Source: Xylogone sp. PMI_703 (Eukaryota > Ascomycota > Leotiomycetes). Taken from it: 64,000 nt of DNA. Shown piece after piece: positions 21,527 to 32,497 of this stretch; position 1 is the stretch's first letter, and each line of letters begins with the position of its first letter. A model generated the notes under the pieces. That model did not search any database. It was not told where the DNA came from and saw nothing but the letters and a program-made list of their open reading frames with translations. The stretch spans positions 62,001 through 126,000 of the forward strand of contig JAJTUQ010000013.1 of NCBI GenBank assembly GCA_021399445.1, given 5' to 3'. The position numbers and the translations under genes were made by a program.

Positions 21527-22230
21527 CTAAGCTTTGTTGATCTCAGACAAAAGACGAGAAATATCGACAATATTGAGTTGTTTTAGGAAGACCGCGTGTT
21601 TTCGAGGTCCAAGTGCCTTGGTGAGCCCGTCTGCTGGCATATCATTGGTCGAAATCCATTCGAGTGACTGTTCCCTTTTCTGTCTCCTGACTTAGCCAGT
21701 GTTGATGTACATCAACGTGCTTGAGTTTCGCGACCAACTTCGGGGCTTCCTTCATTAGAAGTCGAACCGTCTGCAGGTTATCACAGTTGACAGTAGTGTC
21801 AGAGTCAAGCTCGAGCTGTAGATATTCGAAGACTCCTCGCCACCGAAAGACCCAAGCGCAGATGTGGGAAAGAGCTAAGAGCTCTGCTTCAGTTGATGTT
21901 GTAACTGTTCGTTGGAGAACACAGAACCAGTCGATACATCCTCCGAACAGCTGGAAACGACTACCTTCTGTACTCCATCGTACCAAATCATCAGCGAATG
22001 AAGCATCGCTAGCTGCAAGAAAGATAGGTGGATTTTCCTTGAGAGGACTGTATTCCAGAGCGTAGGTTTTTGTAGAGTTGAAGTAAGCTATGTACTGATC
22101 AGCCGCTTCTTGGTGTTCCGGACCAGGGTTTTGAAGAAATTCAGAGAGCTTCTGAAGAGCCCTTAGAGCAATCAGGCCGAGGGATCGTTGCTGGGTAAAG
22201 GACTAATTGACTTTGACTTGGCAAAGGATC
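21527..22230 (-). pseudogene. Copia retrotransposon RNase H, 5'-truncated remnant
   Basis: The translation gives the end of reverse transcriptase ('HQEAADQYIAYFNSTKTYAL'), then the copia RNase H ('TVTTSTEAELLALSH', 'DNLQTVRLL', 'LKHVDVHQHWL'). The last part, 'ISTNDMPADGLTKALG', lies in another frame, so there is a frameshift near 21660. The stop is at 21527-21529. Gag, protease and integrase are absent, so this is a 3' fragment that, with its LTR, cuts into the OrsD-like gene. Confidence 0.85.
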
Positions 22231-22367
22231 CATTTCAAAACTTTGAATAGTAAAATCCAAGTTAGGAATTTAATACTACTAGACTAAATACATTTATATG
22301 CAAGGAAGTAAAACGTTAGATCATCCCTCTTTTAATCTGCCAATCACCCTCCAATATGTATTATACA

Positions 22368-23937
22368 TTACTTTTGTAGACTTTCCAAAACTAATGGCAA
22401 GACTGACTGATTGGCATATCTCCACACAGAGCCACTAGCATCTCCTCCCCACGTGAGACCGACATAGTAGGTGCTTCTCTTGCCTTGCAGCGCCATCAGG
22501 TCGTGGTAAAAACCGGCCTTGATCTCATCATTAGTGACTGTGAGAGTGTATGGGCTATGATCGGTGAATGCCACGATGTCCGGGTTACTTCGGCCTCCGA
22601 GACCCTGGACAGATTCTCGAACCAAGTCCATGGCCTCATCTTGTGACGTGGTGCGGTCACCCTGGACGATGAAGCGATACAAGTCTGTCACTGACGTAGT
22701 GCTGAGAATCAAATTGTATGGCGGAACGGGAAGATAGAGGGTAGAGCTGTCCTCTACAGCGTTCTGGAGGTTGGTCGTTACGTTCAGCACAGGGAGTCCC
22801 GTATTTTGGACTAAGCCGCCATAGACTGTAAACGACTGCCACTTGCCAAAGATGCATGTCTCTTCTTCGTTCAGGTTGAAAGGTGCCATTGGACCCAGTG
22901 TCGGCGCAAAAGAGATGACTAATTTCTTGGCTTGGATAATCTTTAGGCCGCCAGGTGTTTTTACCAGGAGAGAGACTCCAGCGTCAGTCCGATTTGCTTG
23001 TATGACAGTGCTGGATAGAAGAACGTCTACACCAAGAGATTGCTGCACCTTGTAGTAGAGCTCGGTATTGTTATTGGATGCTGGGATAAATTCGGACGCA
23101 GTGAGAAAACTGTCCTGGTGTTAGCTCAACTGCAAGGCATTGTACAAGCTGATGCACCTGTGTTTCAAAATACTAACTCGTAACCAACATTTGCCAAGAC
23201 CACTATTGTTTGTGTCTCTGCAGTGAACCCCAACGGGCTCTGTGCAAAGAGGAAAGTCGGGATAGCATCGATCAGATCGTACTTGGCCACGAACTCGCCA
23301 AACGGTAGTAAGAGGTCGTCGGGAATTGGGTCTGTACCGTTATAATACCCTGGAAAGATGAACTTTTCGTATTGAATTGCGAGATTCACGTATCTTTCAA
23401 CGGCAGTTGCCTGGGCAGCCTGATCCGGTGGGTAACTACCGTTCAGTCTGATACCAGTTCGAAAGTCGACGAAGTCATTCACAACAGGATTGGCCGTGAA
23501 GTTAAGAGGCACTGTAGGAACATCAAAGGTTTCGAAGAAATCCCTGGAGAATGGCAAATCATAGTAGACCTGAACGCCGTATTCCACGGGAAAGCGGGTC
23601 GCCGGATCGTTATATGTGTCGACGTGGCCACCCTACTCGTTCATAAGTTGTCAGCTCGGCTGATATTGAGTATCACAGCTGACGGATCTATCGTTTTCCT
23701 TACCAGACGGTCTTCTTTCTCAATCAGCATGACCGAATTCCCCATCTTCCTAAGTTGGGCCGTGCTGTATGATCCGGAAGCGCCTCCCCCAACGATGGCG
23801 ACATCGCGAACAATAACCTCCGGCTGGGCTGGCTGGGATGGCTGGGTGGGATGGACTGGCGGGGTCCATGTTTTAGCAGTGGCTTTGCTGCGTAGCACCG
23901 CAGTCCACAACAAAGCGTTGAAATTTTGTGGTCTCAT
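22368..23937 (-). CDS. FAD-dependent amine-oxidase-family oxidoreductase
   Basis: Exons are 23937-23704, 23632-23174 and 23114-22368; introns of 71 and 59 nt keep phase 0, giving 479 residues. The FAD-binding Rossmann motif 'VAIVGGGASG' is near residue 45, followed by 'LIEKEDRL' and the 'GGHVDTY' motif of flavin amine oxidases. C-terminal blocks include 'LYLPVPPYNL' and 'YYVGLTWGGDASGSVWRYAN'. Fungal relatives include beta-cyclopiazonate-dehydrogenase-like enzymes that oxidise small molecules; the substrate here is unknown. The N-terminus 'MRPQNFNALLWTAVLRS' may be a weak signal peptide. The frame is also open upstream to an ATG at 24216, adding 93 unconserved-looking residues, but the start at 23937 gives normal family length. 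It lies near the ThDP enzyme and bicupin genes. Confidence 0.85.
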
Positions 23938-25038
23938 CTTCAAGTGATTTATGGTGGTGGTTGAGATGCTGTTGACTGCTTTTTCTGACTGGTGGAGAGA
24001 CTGTTGACTGCTGTCAGAAATGTTCTGAACTGGAGAAGACACGCAAGAGTTAAATACTCTGTCACCACCACGGATGCATATCAGTAGAATTTCCCTTAGG
24101 GCCTCGGCAGTCACTGAACCGTCGACGCAATTATCAAGTTTTTCTTCCCGAAGATGCCGGGAGACTTCATCTAACCCCCTAATTAGACGATTGGGTTGAC
24201 TAGGTTCAACAGACATTCGGACACGGATAGACTGCAGGTACTTTCCCTTCTGTGGAACTACATGTTTAATTGTTGATCAATGTGCCCCGGTCGAAGGGAG
24301 AAATAAGTTTGAGGAGCTGCTCAGGAGCGGAGCGGAGTTCACTGTAGCCTGTGGGGACGGGGTAACCTTACGAGGTTAATGGTCATAATTTCGGCCACGG
24401 GTGTTACGAATGGCGAATACAGTGTTTTCCCCTTTGTAGAACTGCATGAGGAGTAAAGGACATAATTTCGGACATCGCAGAGAAATGGCAAATACTAGTA
24501 AGTCCAAACCCGATGTATGGAACTAATTCTTCTACCATTTATTAAGACTACAAAGTTACGTTGTGCGGTTATGTGCCTGGGAGAATGTAACGCACGTATA
24601 ATGTGTTGTTCTAGTCTAAGGGGAGCCGTAGAGAGTAATAAAGTGCTATGGTATACCTTGATAAATGATTGTTAATGAAAAGTTAATTGAAAGCAGGAAT
24701 AGGATCGAGGCAAGTTGTGTTATTGTGCCAAAGCTTAGTTGCACAAACCCCCAATAGTCAATTTCGGATGCGTCTTTTTCGCGTGACTATTTATTAAATA
24801 TCTTTATATTTTGTATCAGACCACGATTAGCAAAGCTCTGAAGTATAATAGTTCGAGGTGAAGTGAAGTGAAGGGATAGTTACCTGATCTGACCAAGAGA
24901 AGAAGACAGGAGCTAAGGCAAAACACGTTTTTCGCAAATGAACAGCGTTGTTTATTCTTCTACCAAACGAATGCAAAAAAGCAATGGACAACTAATTATT
25001 CTGCCGCTCCAAATAATAGCCATCACTTTGCCTACCTA
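23938..25038. other. Intergenic between the FAD enzyme and ThDP enzyme genes
   Basis: The first 280 bases are the possible 5' extension of the FAD gene. The rest shows no coding region. A short imperfect duplication (CATAATTTCGG.. to ..GGCRAATAC) occurs at about 24384-24420 and 24460-24495. Confidence 0.45.
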
Positions 25039-26936
25039 CTAACACTTATAGAAAGGCTTTGGCACGTTGTCGTAATACGGCACAACAATCATGTTCTCGC
25101 TCGGCGTACCGACCATCATTGCAGTGACCGGATGTATCGGTTTTTCGGAGACAATCAAGTCGAGGCAGGCGGGCCCGTCTACCTTTGACAGCCTCTTCAC
25201 CACATCTGCAACAGCTTCAACACTGTCTACCCTTGCGCCTGCACAATCAAAGCCACACGCGACGACATCAAATGCAAGCTTTGAACTGAGTTTGCTGACT
25301 GGCCTGGCGTCGGTAATGCCGCCGTACAAAAGCTCCTGCCCAGACAACGACATGCCCCAGCAGTAATTGTTAACGACGACAGTAAGGATGTTAAGTCCGT
25401 GTCGAACAAATGTGTCCAACTCTGCGATGTGGAAACATGCGCTTCCATCACCTTGAATATGGACAACTTGTCTATCGGGCGATGCAAGGGCAGCACCGAG
25501 CGCGTATCCCCAGCCATTTCCCAAGAAAGCCAAATATCCGGTTGATAGCATGTAAAGAGAGGCATTGCTATAATTTTCGAGCATATCCATGGTCCAACAC
25601 GAGGATTCGCCACCATCAACCACTACGATCGCTCCAGGCTCTAAGCTCAATAAAACGGCTTTGATGGCATGGAATGGATGCGGTCTGCCAGGAGCCTGAT
25701 CAATAGGAGCCGACTCGAATGGGGACGGCATCGACCTCAAGCCAACAGCCGTTTTGACCCACTCAGCGGGTGCTTTGGGCGGTGTCACACCAGCCTTTTC
25801 CAGCTTAGCGTTCAGCGCAAGAAGCACCTGCGTCGCATCGCCAACTATCCCGACGTCAATGCTCCGTGATCGTCCGATCTCCGAACCGTCCGTGTCAATG
25901 TGAATGTATTTGCAGTTCTCAGTAGGCAGGATGGCACCACCACCGCCGCCAAGCATGAAGCCTGTTCTCACACCTAGGAGAATGATCAAATCAGGTTGCA
26001 TTTGCCCAAAATGAGGGAGCAGAGCTAGCCTAGCGGCATTTCCAGCACGCAATGGGTGGTCGTAACTTAGTGGAGCACTTGATTTGTTGGTATTGAAGAC
26101 TGGGATTTGTGTCGTTTCGATGAATTTTGCGAGTTGTGGACCGGCACTTAGAGACCCAGAGCTCGCGATGATGCATGGACGTTGTGAGGCTCGGATGGCA
26201 TTAATCGCCAGGTTCACACTCTTGGCATTAGGGGCTGATGGAAGAGGAAGAGGATCTGTGATTGATCCCCATGCAATTCTTGACATTTGAGGAGGCGAGA
26301 ACAGGACGTCAATTGGAATGTCCAACACAACCGGACCTAAAATATAGTTGTTAGCACCACCTTAACAGGGTAACAGAGATGGGTTCCTGACCTGGAGCAC
26401 CAGCCCGCGCAGTCCTGAATGCAAGAGCAACTACTCTGGGAATTTCTTCCACATTTGTAATTCGAACAGCCATCTTCGTGACCGGTTTTGCGAGGACAAC
26501 CTGATCATGGAAGCCTTGCAAGGAGTTTGACTCCAATTCATGAAGAGGCGCAGAACTCGTGATAATAATAATAGGACTTCTATCTGCATATGCCGTCGCG
26601 ATTCCAGGGAAGCCATTGGTAAATCTGTACAGGCATTAGTCTCGTTAGCTTTGGACATTTGGGACTATCTTACCCGCTGTTGGCTGTAATAAAACAGACT
26701 CCAATTTTTTGAGAGGTTCTAGCATAGCCCTCGGCGCCTTGCACAGCTACAGTTTCATGTCTTGTATCCACGAGACGGATTCCGATGTCATTACATCCCA
26801 TCAAGAAAGCGTCCAGATGGCCACCGTGGACGCCGAACGCAACATCAACTCCCAAGACGTAGAGGGATTGGGCTACAAGATCTCCGCCGACCAACTCCCG
26901 GCCTTTTGGCATCTTGAGTGCAAATGTATGACTCAT
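25039..26936 (-). CDS. ThDP-dependent enzyme, benzaldehyde-lyase-like
   Basis: Exons are 26936-26674, 26624-26392 and 26336-25039 (597 residues). The ThDP Pyr domain has 'FGVHGGHLDAF' and 'DTRHETVAVQGAEGYAR', supplying the catalytic Glu. Then come 'SGFTNGFPGIATAYADR' and 'SNSLQGFHDQVV', where the spacing of His, Glu and Gln fits benzaldehyde lyase better than acetolactate synthase. The central domain follows, then the PP domain with 'GNGWGYALGAAL' and the ThDP motif 'GDGSACFH' ending in 'VVVNN'. The family cleaves or joins C-C bonds next to a carbonyl; benzaldehyde lyase acts on benzoin-type acyloins. No peroxisomal PTS1 signal is present (the protein ends ..FYKC). It is divergent from the bicupin gene at 28561. 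Alternatives are 2-hydroxyacyl-CoA lyase or acetolactate-synthase-like enzymes. Confidence 0.85.
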
Positions 26937-27224
26937 GTTGAAATTCCGTGATTTTTTTGTCGATATAGGCAGGCTTCAAAAATGAGTTAAATCAGGAAAA
27001 TGAAGAGAACAAGACAGGGCTCAGCCTTTACACTTTAACGCAAAGTCGATTGAGGCTTCAGTGATTCACGAAAAACGACGAGGATGCACCTACTTTCGAC
27101 ATCTGCTCTAGGCCGAGTTAATTTCCTTTCAGCCGTTGATGCTCCTTCGAGCCGCTGGAGTTCCTTTGGGCCGCACTAGATAATGCACTTTGATGGCACT
27201 GGTAAACCGCAAAGAGGGTGTTCC

Positions 27225-27256
27225 GGACTTCGGTTATCACGATACTGCCGAAGTCC
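27225..27256. promoter_or_regulatory. Inverted repeat GGACTTCGG-N14-CCGAAGTCC
   Basis: Perfect 9-bp arms containing CGG and CCG triplets 14 bp apart, the layout bound by dimeric Zn(II)2Cys6 regulators. It lies about 290 bp upstream of the ThDP enzyme start. Binding is inferred, not shown. It could also be a chance stem-loop. Confidence 0.45.
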
Positions 27257-27775
27257 CTGAATATCTTTGTAGTCGTCTCTTTAGGTTTTCTTGCTCTCGG
27301 ATTTCGGCCTCATGATCTTGCCGGACCACTTACAGGATCATTTGGGTTAAGCTTGTCACTACCCCAGATCGAAATGTCGTTACATGCATAATTCTTCTTA
27401 TCTTTATTGTACCTATTAGTTATAAATATCTCACCTTGCATTGTTTCATACTGTAAATCCCCCCACCCCCGCTCTCTTTGGATATTCTACAGTCTGTAAA
27501 AGTATTACTTTACTATTCATACCGTCACTGTTAATACCTTCCCTCCCACAAAATTATACGTGAACTACTTTGTACTAACTTTTGGGAGAAGATTATGTAC
27601 TATTAAGCACTCGATTTAGAGCCTGAATATCAAGGTCTTATTCCTGTGGATCTTTCTTGACGGTCTGCCTTTTACCTTCATATTTTGATAACGTAGTGCT
27701 GTAGAAATCCTCCGAAAAATAGAGTAGAACAGGGCTGAGTTACTTCTTAGGAAGGCGTTTGGAGTTGCCGTTTAG

Positions 27776-28175
27776 GTTTCTCATTGGATTGACAGGGCGT
27801 TCATGTCCGTTCAACAGCTACCTGTCAGTCAAGTAAGAAGCAGCTAGTTTCACCCCCGCCTCGGGCGTCGGACTCTACTTGCCATCCGGAGATTAAGGTT
27901 CATCCACCCCCGTAATCCGACGTTGACACTACAAAACACCACAAGAGTAGTGCGGGGTTACTGGGGTTAGCCGACGACATGGCCCGTCCCAATGGATCTG
28001 GGACCTTGTTTTTCTCATTGGATTAACTAGCGGAACCTTCTAAGCCTAGCACCCGACTGTTTAAGGTCTAGCCCAGCTCGGTCTTCGGCTTTCGCTTGTC
28101 ATCCGAAAACAAGAGTGCATCCCCGCAATTCGAGGTTGACAACTCCAGAACGCTATAACCAGAGTACAGGTAAGT
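27776..28175. repeat. Imperfect tandem duplication (about 235 bp apart)
   Basis: Two diverged units each contain TCTCATTGGATT, then CTTG(C/T)CATCCG, an AT(C/G)CA(C)CCCCG..AAT stretch, a GTTGAC word and an AGAGTA(G/C) end (about 27776-27955 and 28011-28172). Confidence 0.55.
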
Positions 28176-28560
28176 CCCGTAAGGGTGCGACTACGCCCCC
28201 CAACATATCTCGGATTTTGTGTGCCACGCCGTCAGGGGATTTTATATGTTATCCAATGTTTCAATACTGTAGTCTATTCGCCAAGATTGTGTAAATGAGA
28301 CTTCGGAGGAATGGAATGTTCCGGATAACGGACGGCAACTGCAGAAAATACCCATGTCCAGAATCAGTGTACAACAGGTCAATAAAACAGTTGATTTCCC
28401 CTTCCTACATGTGTCTTTTCTCTTCGAAACTGGCTACTTCTCCCAACTCGGCTCTCAATACATCTGCTACGCAAAGTACTTCCACAGTTTGTTCATTTAA
28501 TCCAACAACTACCAACCTTAACTTTTCATTTACCAGCCTGAACCTTCCATTTGTCTCATA

Positions 28561-29829
28561 ATGAGCCGCTGGACATCTCTGGCACTTCTCGGCCTGGCCA
28601 CAGTGCTATTGGTTTCGGCCCATCCTCCTGTCCGTCCTGCATCCAGCCTTATCGTTGACAAGCCACCGAAGGGCGTACAGCCGTATGTTCTTCCAAAGCA
28701 GAATGGAAAGAACTCCTACGTCGGTGACCAAGTCTTCCGCATCTCAGTTCCTGGCGAGTGTACCGACGGCATCTTTACATTGTATCAACTTTATACAAGC
28801 AGTTATGAAGTCCTCAACGTTCAACCCCACTACCACGACTTTCATTTTGAAACATTCCGCCCAACTAGGGGTCGCATGCAATTATGGACACAACCACTCG
28901 ACGAACCGGAGAATCTGCAAAGCCGTTCAATGTCAGCTGGTGACTTTGTTGGTATTCCACCCAAGACAATCCACACTTTTCGAATGATGGACCTGGAGTC
29001 GCACTACTCGGGTGTTATTACCCCTGGGTTCTTTGAGGATTACTTCTTTCATGTCTCCAGGGGCTGGTTCGAGACATCCACTGGCGCCGATCATCCCGCC
29101 GTACCTGTCTACCAGCATACTGCACCAACTTCTCACTCCCAAGAGTACGACGTTTACTCGCTCGACGATTTCCATGCCAGGAATGATTTCGATAAGAATG
29201 GGGTCGTCGGATCAGGCAATTGGCACAATGGGACCAATTCACTCGGAAAAGACGCTCATGAACCATATTTCCTTGCTCTAGGATGGGCTCCCAAGTACTT
29301 GAACACCGAGGGTGGCATGTACAAGCTCATTTCGCCTCAAGTTACGTTGTTGCAAAGCGGCGGAAATTTCACCATGGGGACTATCACGCTTAGTACACTG
29401 CTTGCAAACCAGACAGCGCCTTCTTTCACCGTCCAAGTACATACGGCCATCCAAGTTGACGAAGGAGAACTGGTAATCACTTTTGCTGGGGAGGAGGCAA
29501 CTCTCATTGTTGGCGACATAGCATTCATTCCTGCTAACACCCCTTTCACCTGGTATGCACAGGTGCCACAGACCAAGATCCTCTACGTTAGTGGGGGCAA
29601 GGGTGGAATGGACGAGATACTCTTGGAGAAGAGCATCGCGTGGGATTATGCAGTTTATCCTCATTTCGCCGGATTTGATGCCAATGCCAGTGCCAAAGAC
29701 GATGCTGTCACAACTGGTGGAGAAGAATGCCAAGGCTCCTTGGCAAAGAGCCGTGTTGTCCTTCAAAGTCTTAAGACTTCTCTCCTTGGCATTTTCAATG
29801 CTGCATCTCAAAAAATTATGGAACTTTAG
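28561..29829 (+). CDS. Secreted bicupin, quercetin 2,3-dioxygenase type
   Basis: Single exon, 422 residues. Residues 1-20 (MSRWTSLALLGLATVLLVSA) form a signal peptide, so the enzyme is probably extracellular. The first cupin has 'QPHYHDFHFETF', which fits the H-x-H-x4-E metal-binding motif, and a later His in 'PKTIHTFRMM' as fourth ligand. The second cupin ('TLLQSGGNFTMGTI', 'GDIAFIPANTPFTWY') lacks the His pair, as in fungal quercetinases where only the first cupin binds copper. Several N-x-S/T sites fit secretion. Quercetinases open flavonols with release of carbon monoxide; activity on flavonols is inferred from family. The protein is longer than classic fungal quercetinases (about 350 residues), with an extra C-terminal tail. 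Its divergent neighbour is the ThDP enzyme gene. Confidence 0.85.
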   Translation: MSRWTSLALLGLATVLLVSAHPPVRPASSLIVDKPPKGVQPYVLPKQNGKNSYVGDQVFRISVPGECTDGIFTLYQLYTSSYEVLNVQPHYHDFHFETFRPTRGRMQLWTQPLDEPENLQSRSMSAGDFVGIPPKTIHTFRMMDLESHYSGVITPGFFEDYFFHVSRGWFETSTGADHPAVPVYQHTAPTSHSQEYDVYSLDDFHARNDFDKNGVVGSGNWHNGTNSLGKDAHEPYFLALGWAPKYLNTEGGMYKLISPQVTLLQSGGNFTMGTITLSTLLANQTAPSFTVQVHTAIQVDEGELVITFAGEEATLIVGDIAFIPANTPFTWYAQVPQTKILYVSGGKGGMDEILLEKSIAWDYAVYPHFAGFDANASAKDDAVTTGGEECQGSLAKSRVVLQSLKTSLLGIFNAASQKIMEL

Positions 29830-30141
29830 CGGCTCCTGTCATTAAAAAGAAATTATGGAACTCGTGGCTTCTGCCATGTAATCAATCGTGTATCTAGTTC
29901 GAACAGACTGGCGTCCCCTGACACAGACTGCATTATCTCCTTGGCTTTCGACCGATGGGTCAATCTTAGTATTTATTGTATTTACCAACATTATCACATG
30001 ACCCTTTCACGCACCATATCTGCCAACAAGGCTACAGTTCCTGGGGGGTATACTTCCACTCCGTGGGTGGCTCAGCCTGTGGCTTTGGCACAATGTCGGC
30101 GGGGGTATGGAAAAACTTTTGTTAAGAGTTTAGTAGGAGTA

Positions 30142-32495
30142 ATCGTCGGCTCGCTTAATCGGCCTTCATTTCTAGTCGTCCCCTCCTAGTCGGAGGATGT
30201 GAGTGAAACCACGAAGCGAGTGAAACTTTTTACGTTTTTGTATGCGTTTCCCATAGAAAAAATTAATCAATTTCACCAATCTCACCACAACAATTGTACC
30301 CTATGTCTACACCACTTAAGCAACGCATTTCTGAAGCTAAACAATGGCTTATAGAGAATCCTGATGAGAGTCTCTATGTGGCAGCTAAGATATTCAAGGT
30401 CAATAGGTCAACCTTGGCCTTAGCCAAAAGGAGGGGTACTCTATTCAGTACTAATTTTAAACCACATGGTGGCCAAAACCGAACATTGACAGCTGCCCAA
30501 GGGTAAGCTGTTCATGCCTATATTAAGTCATTACTTAAAAATAGCCAATTGCCTACCAAGGAGATCATATTTAATGCTATTTGCCATGTGCGTAAACAAG
30601 TCAATCAACCTTCTCTAACTATAAGTTAATTCAGGAAGTGGTGGAAAAGTTAACCGTACCTCCACAAGATCAAGACTAAACCAATAGTACGCAATAGAAT
30701 TGTAGCCTAAGATTACAAAGATGTAGAAGATTGGTTTAAGCGATATAAGGCTATTATAAAGTAGTATAATATTCATAATAAGGATCTCTACAACTTTGAT
30801 GAATCTAGGTTCCGAATTAAGTGCTTTAAAGGGTGGAAATATTAGTTCCTATTGAAATCACTGAGGTAAGACACTTCTCTATATATTTTTGTATTAAAGA
30901 ATGTCTTTTCTAATGTTAATAGCTTTATTCTTTAAGCCTTGAAAACTGGAGATCAATTACTATAATTGAAGCTATATGTGCTAATGGGAAAGCTCCTATC
31001 TTACCTGTACTAATAATTCAGGGCAAATACTATATAACTTCCTGGTATAACAAGGACTGGCTTAATGCTCAGAATTAGTTGAATTGACAGATCATGGCTA
31101 TACAACTTATTATATTAGCCTCTGATTCCTTCAACATTTTATTACTCATACAAAAGCCAGCTTAACTCAGCCATATAAACTTCTCCTTATAGATAACCAC
31201 AATAGCCATATTTCACTTGACTTTGCCTTATTGACTAGAAAGAATAATGTAGTTCCATTCACATTTCTAACTTACTTTACACATTGTATACAACCTTTAG
31301 ATGTAAGAGTATTTCAACCCTATAAGCATTAACATAATAAAGCAGTTCAACACGTTGCAAAATCCTTAGATTTTGAATACTCAATCACCTCTTTCTTTCG
31401 AGATTTGCCTCAAATTCGATGTTAGACCTTTACTAAGTTTACTATTCAAAGTACTTTTAAAAAGGTTAACATGTATTCGGTACATAAGAATGCCACTTTT
31501 GAGCTTATGAATAAGTATGTTAAAGAGCTTAAATCTAAGCCACCTGAGCCAGATTTGCTTAAACCGGGCACTTTTAAGTTTATACGACAAGTTCAGTATC
31601 AAATGGATGAGCTTAAAAGTAAGGTTATAGATATTCTCAGTTCTCCTTCTCAGCGGAAGTTTGAGTCTTTTATAAAAGGCACTCATGCAATATTAGAAGA
31701 AAGAGAATATGTCAAGTTTCAGCTGTCTACTACACATGAAAGACTTAAAGATATTATAACCAAAAAGCCACATAATCGCAAAAGGCTTCAAAAAGGGGGA
31801 GAGTTAACTGCATCATGGGCTACGGCTGCCAAAGAAGAGAAGGAGCGTAAGGAGGCAGAGAAGGAGACTAAAAAAGAGGCTAAAATGCTCCAGAAGATAG
31901 CCAATCAGGAGAAAAAGGAGCAAAAGGCAGCCTGGGTAACATAGCGCAAAAAGGAGAGGCTTAGAAAGAAGGCCTTGAAAGAGTTAAAAGGGGTTCTAGG
32001 TCTTCCGGAATTGTATAAGGAATATACACCTCCACCATTCCCAGAGCCTGGGAAAGAGGTTCCAGGCCCTGAACCACTAAATACAAGCTTAAATACTCAG
32101 TTTGGACCTTCGGAAGAGGTAAATATATTGCCTCAGGGTAGGGAGACTATTCAAGCAGCAATACCTGTACAAGTACGGACCTCCTTTGGGGTAACAAGGA
32201 AGGAGGAGGAGGAAGAGGAAGAATATATAAGCCTAAATATTGGTGGAGATGATGGCTATGAATCAACAGATTCAGAATCAAGCGATTCAACCAATTCGAT
32301 GTTAGCTTCATCTGAATCAGATATATCAGAGGAGGGGGAATATTTTGTATTGTAGGATTGGTGAAATTGATTAATTTTTTCTATGGGAAACGCATACAAA
32401 AACGTAAAAAGTTTCACTCGCTTCGTGGTTTCACTCACATCCTCCGACTAGGAGGGGACGACTAGAAATGAAGGCCGATTAAGCGAGCCGACGAT
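30142..32495 (+). mobile_element. Pogo-B transposon copy 2, full length with 140-bp inverted repeats
   Basis: The left arm, 30142 to about 30281, is repeated inverted at about 32356-32495 (ends ATCGTCGGCTCGCTTAATCG). The TA duplication is at 30140-30141 and 32496-32497. The arms are nearly identical over about 140 bp, unusually long for pogo elements. The transposase inside is full of stops. Confidence 0.92.
30303..32355 (+). pseudogene. Pogo-B transposase, full length but with many stops
   Basis: It starts MSTPLKQRISEAKQWL with a helix-turn-helix ('YVAAKIFKVNRSTLALAKRR'). Broken blocks follow: 'YNFDESRFRI' (first catalytic Asp), 'LLLIDNHNSHIS' and 'HCIQPLDVRVF'. The C-terminal coiled coil is open from 31471 to 31944 and from 31975 to 32355. 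At least eight stops (TAG/TAA mostly where Gln or Trp would be expected) mark it as dead, consistent with RIP-like transitions. It gives the missing N-terminal half of the copy at 12586. Confidence 0.8.
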
Positions 32496-32497
32496 TA

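Larger units (their letters stand above)
26937..28560. promoter_or_regulatory. Divergent intergenic region between ThDP enzyme and bicupin genes
   Basis: 1.6 kb without a supported gene; it should contain both promoters. It holds a 9-bp inverted repeat (27225-27256) and an imperfect tandem duplication (27776-28175). C+T-rich sequence precedes the bicupin ATG, as in many fungal promoters. The ORF at 28295-28561 ends at the bicupin start and is Ser/Thr-rich; it is probably leader sequence. Confidence 0.55.

Noticed and set aside
9997..22230. Starship-type giant element or Helitron
   Set aside because: No tyrosine-recombinase captain (DUF3435) and no Rep/helicase was seen; all parts are explained by hAT, pogo and copia elements.
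22368..29829. Polyketide or non-ribosomal peptide cluster
   Set aside because: No synthase, terpene cyclase or cluster regulator lies in the window; only three tailoring-type enzymes are present.
29941..30189. 82-residue plus-strand ORF
   Set aside because: It runs into the pogo-B inverted repeat and has no domain.
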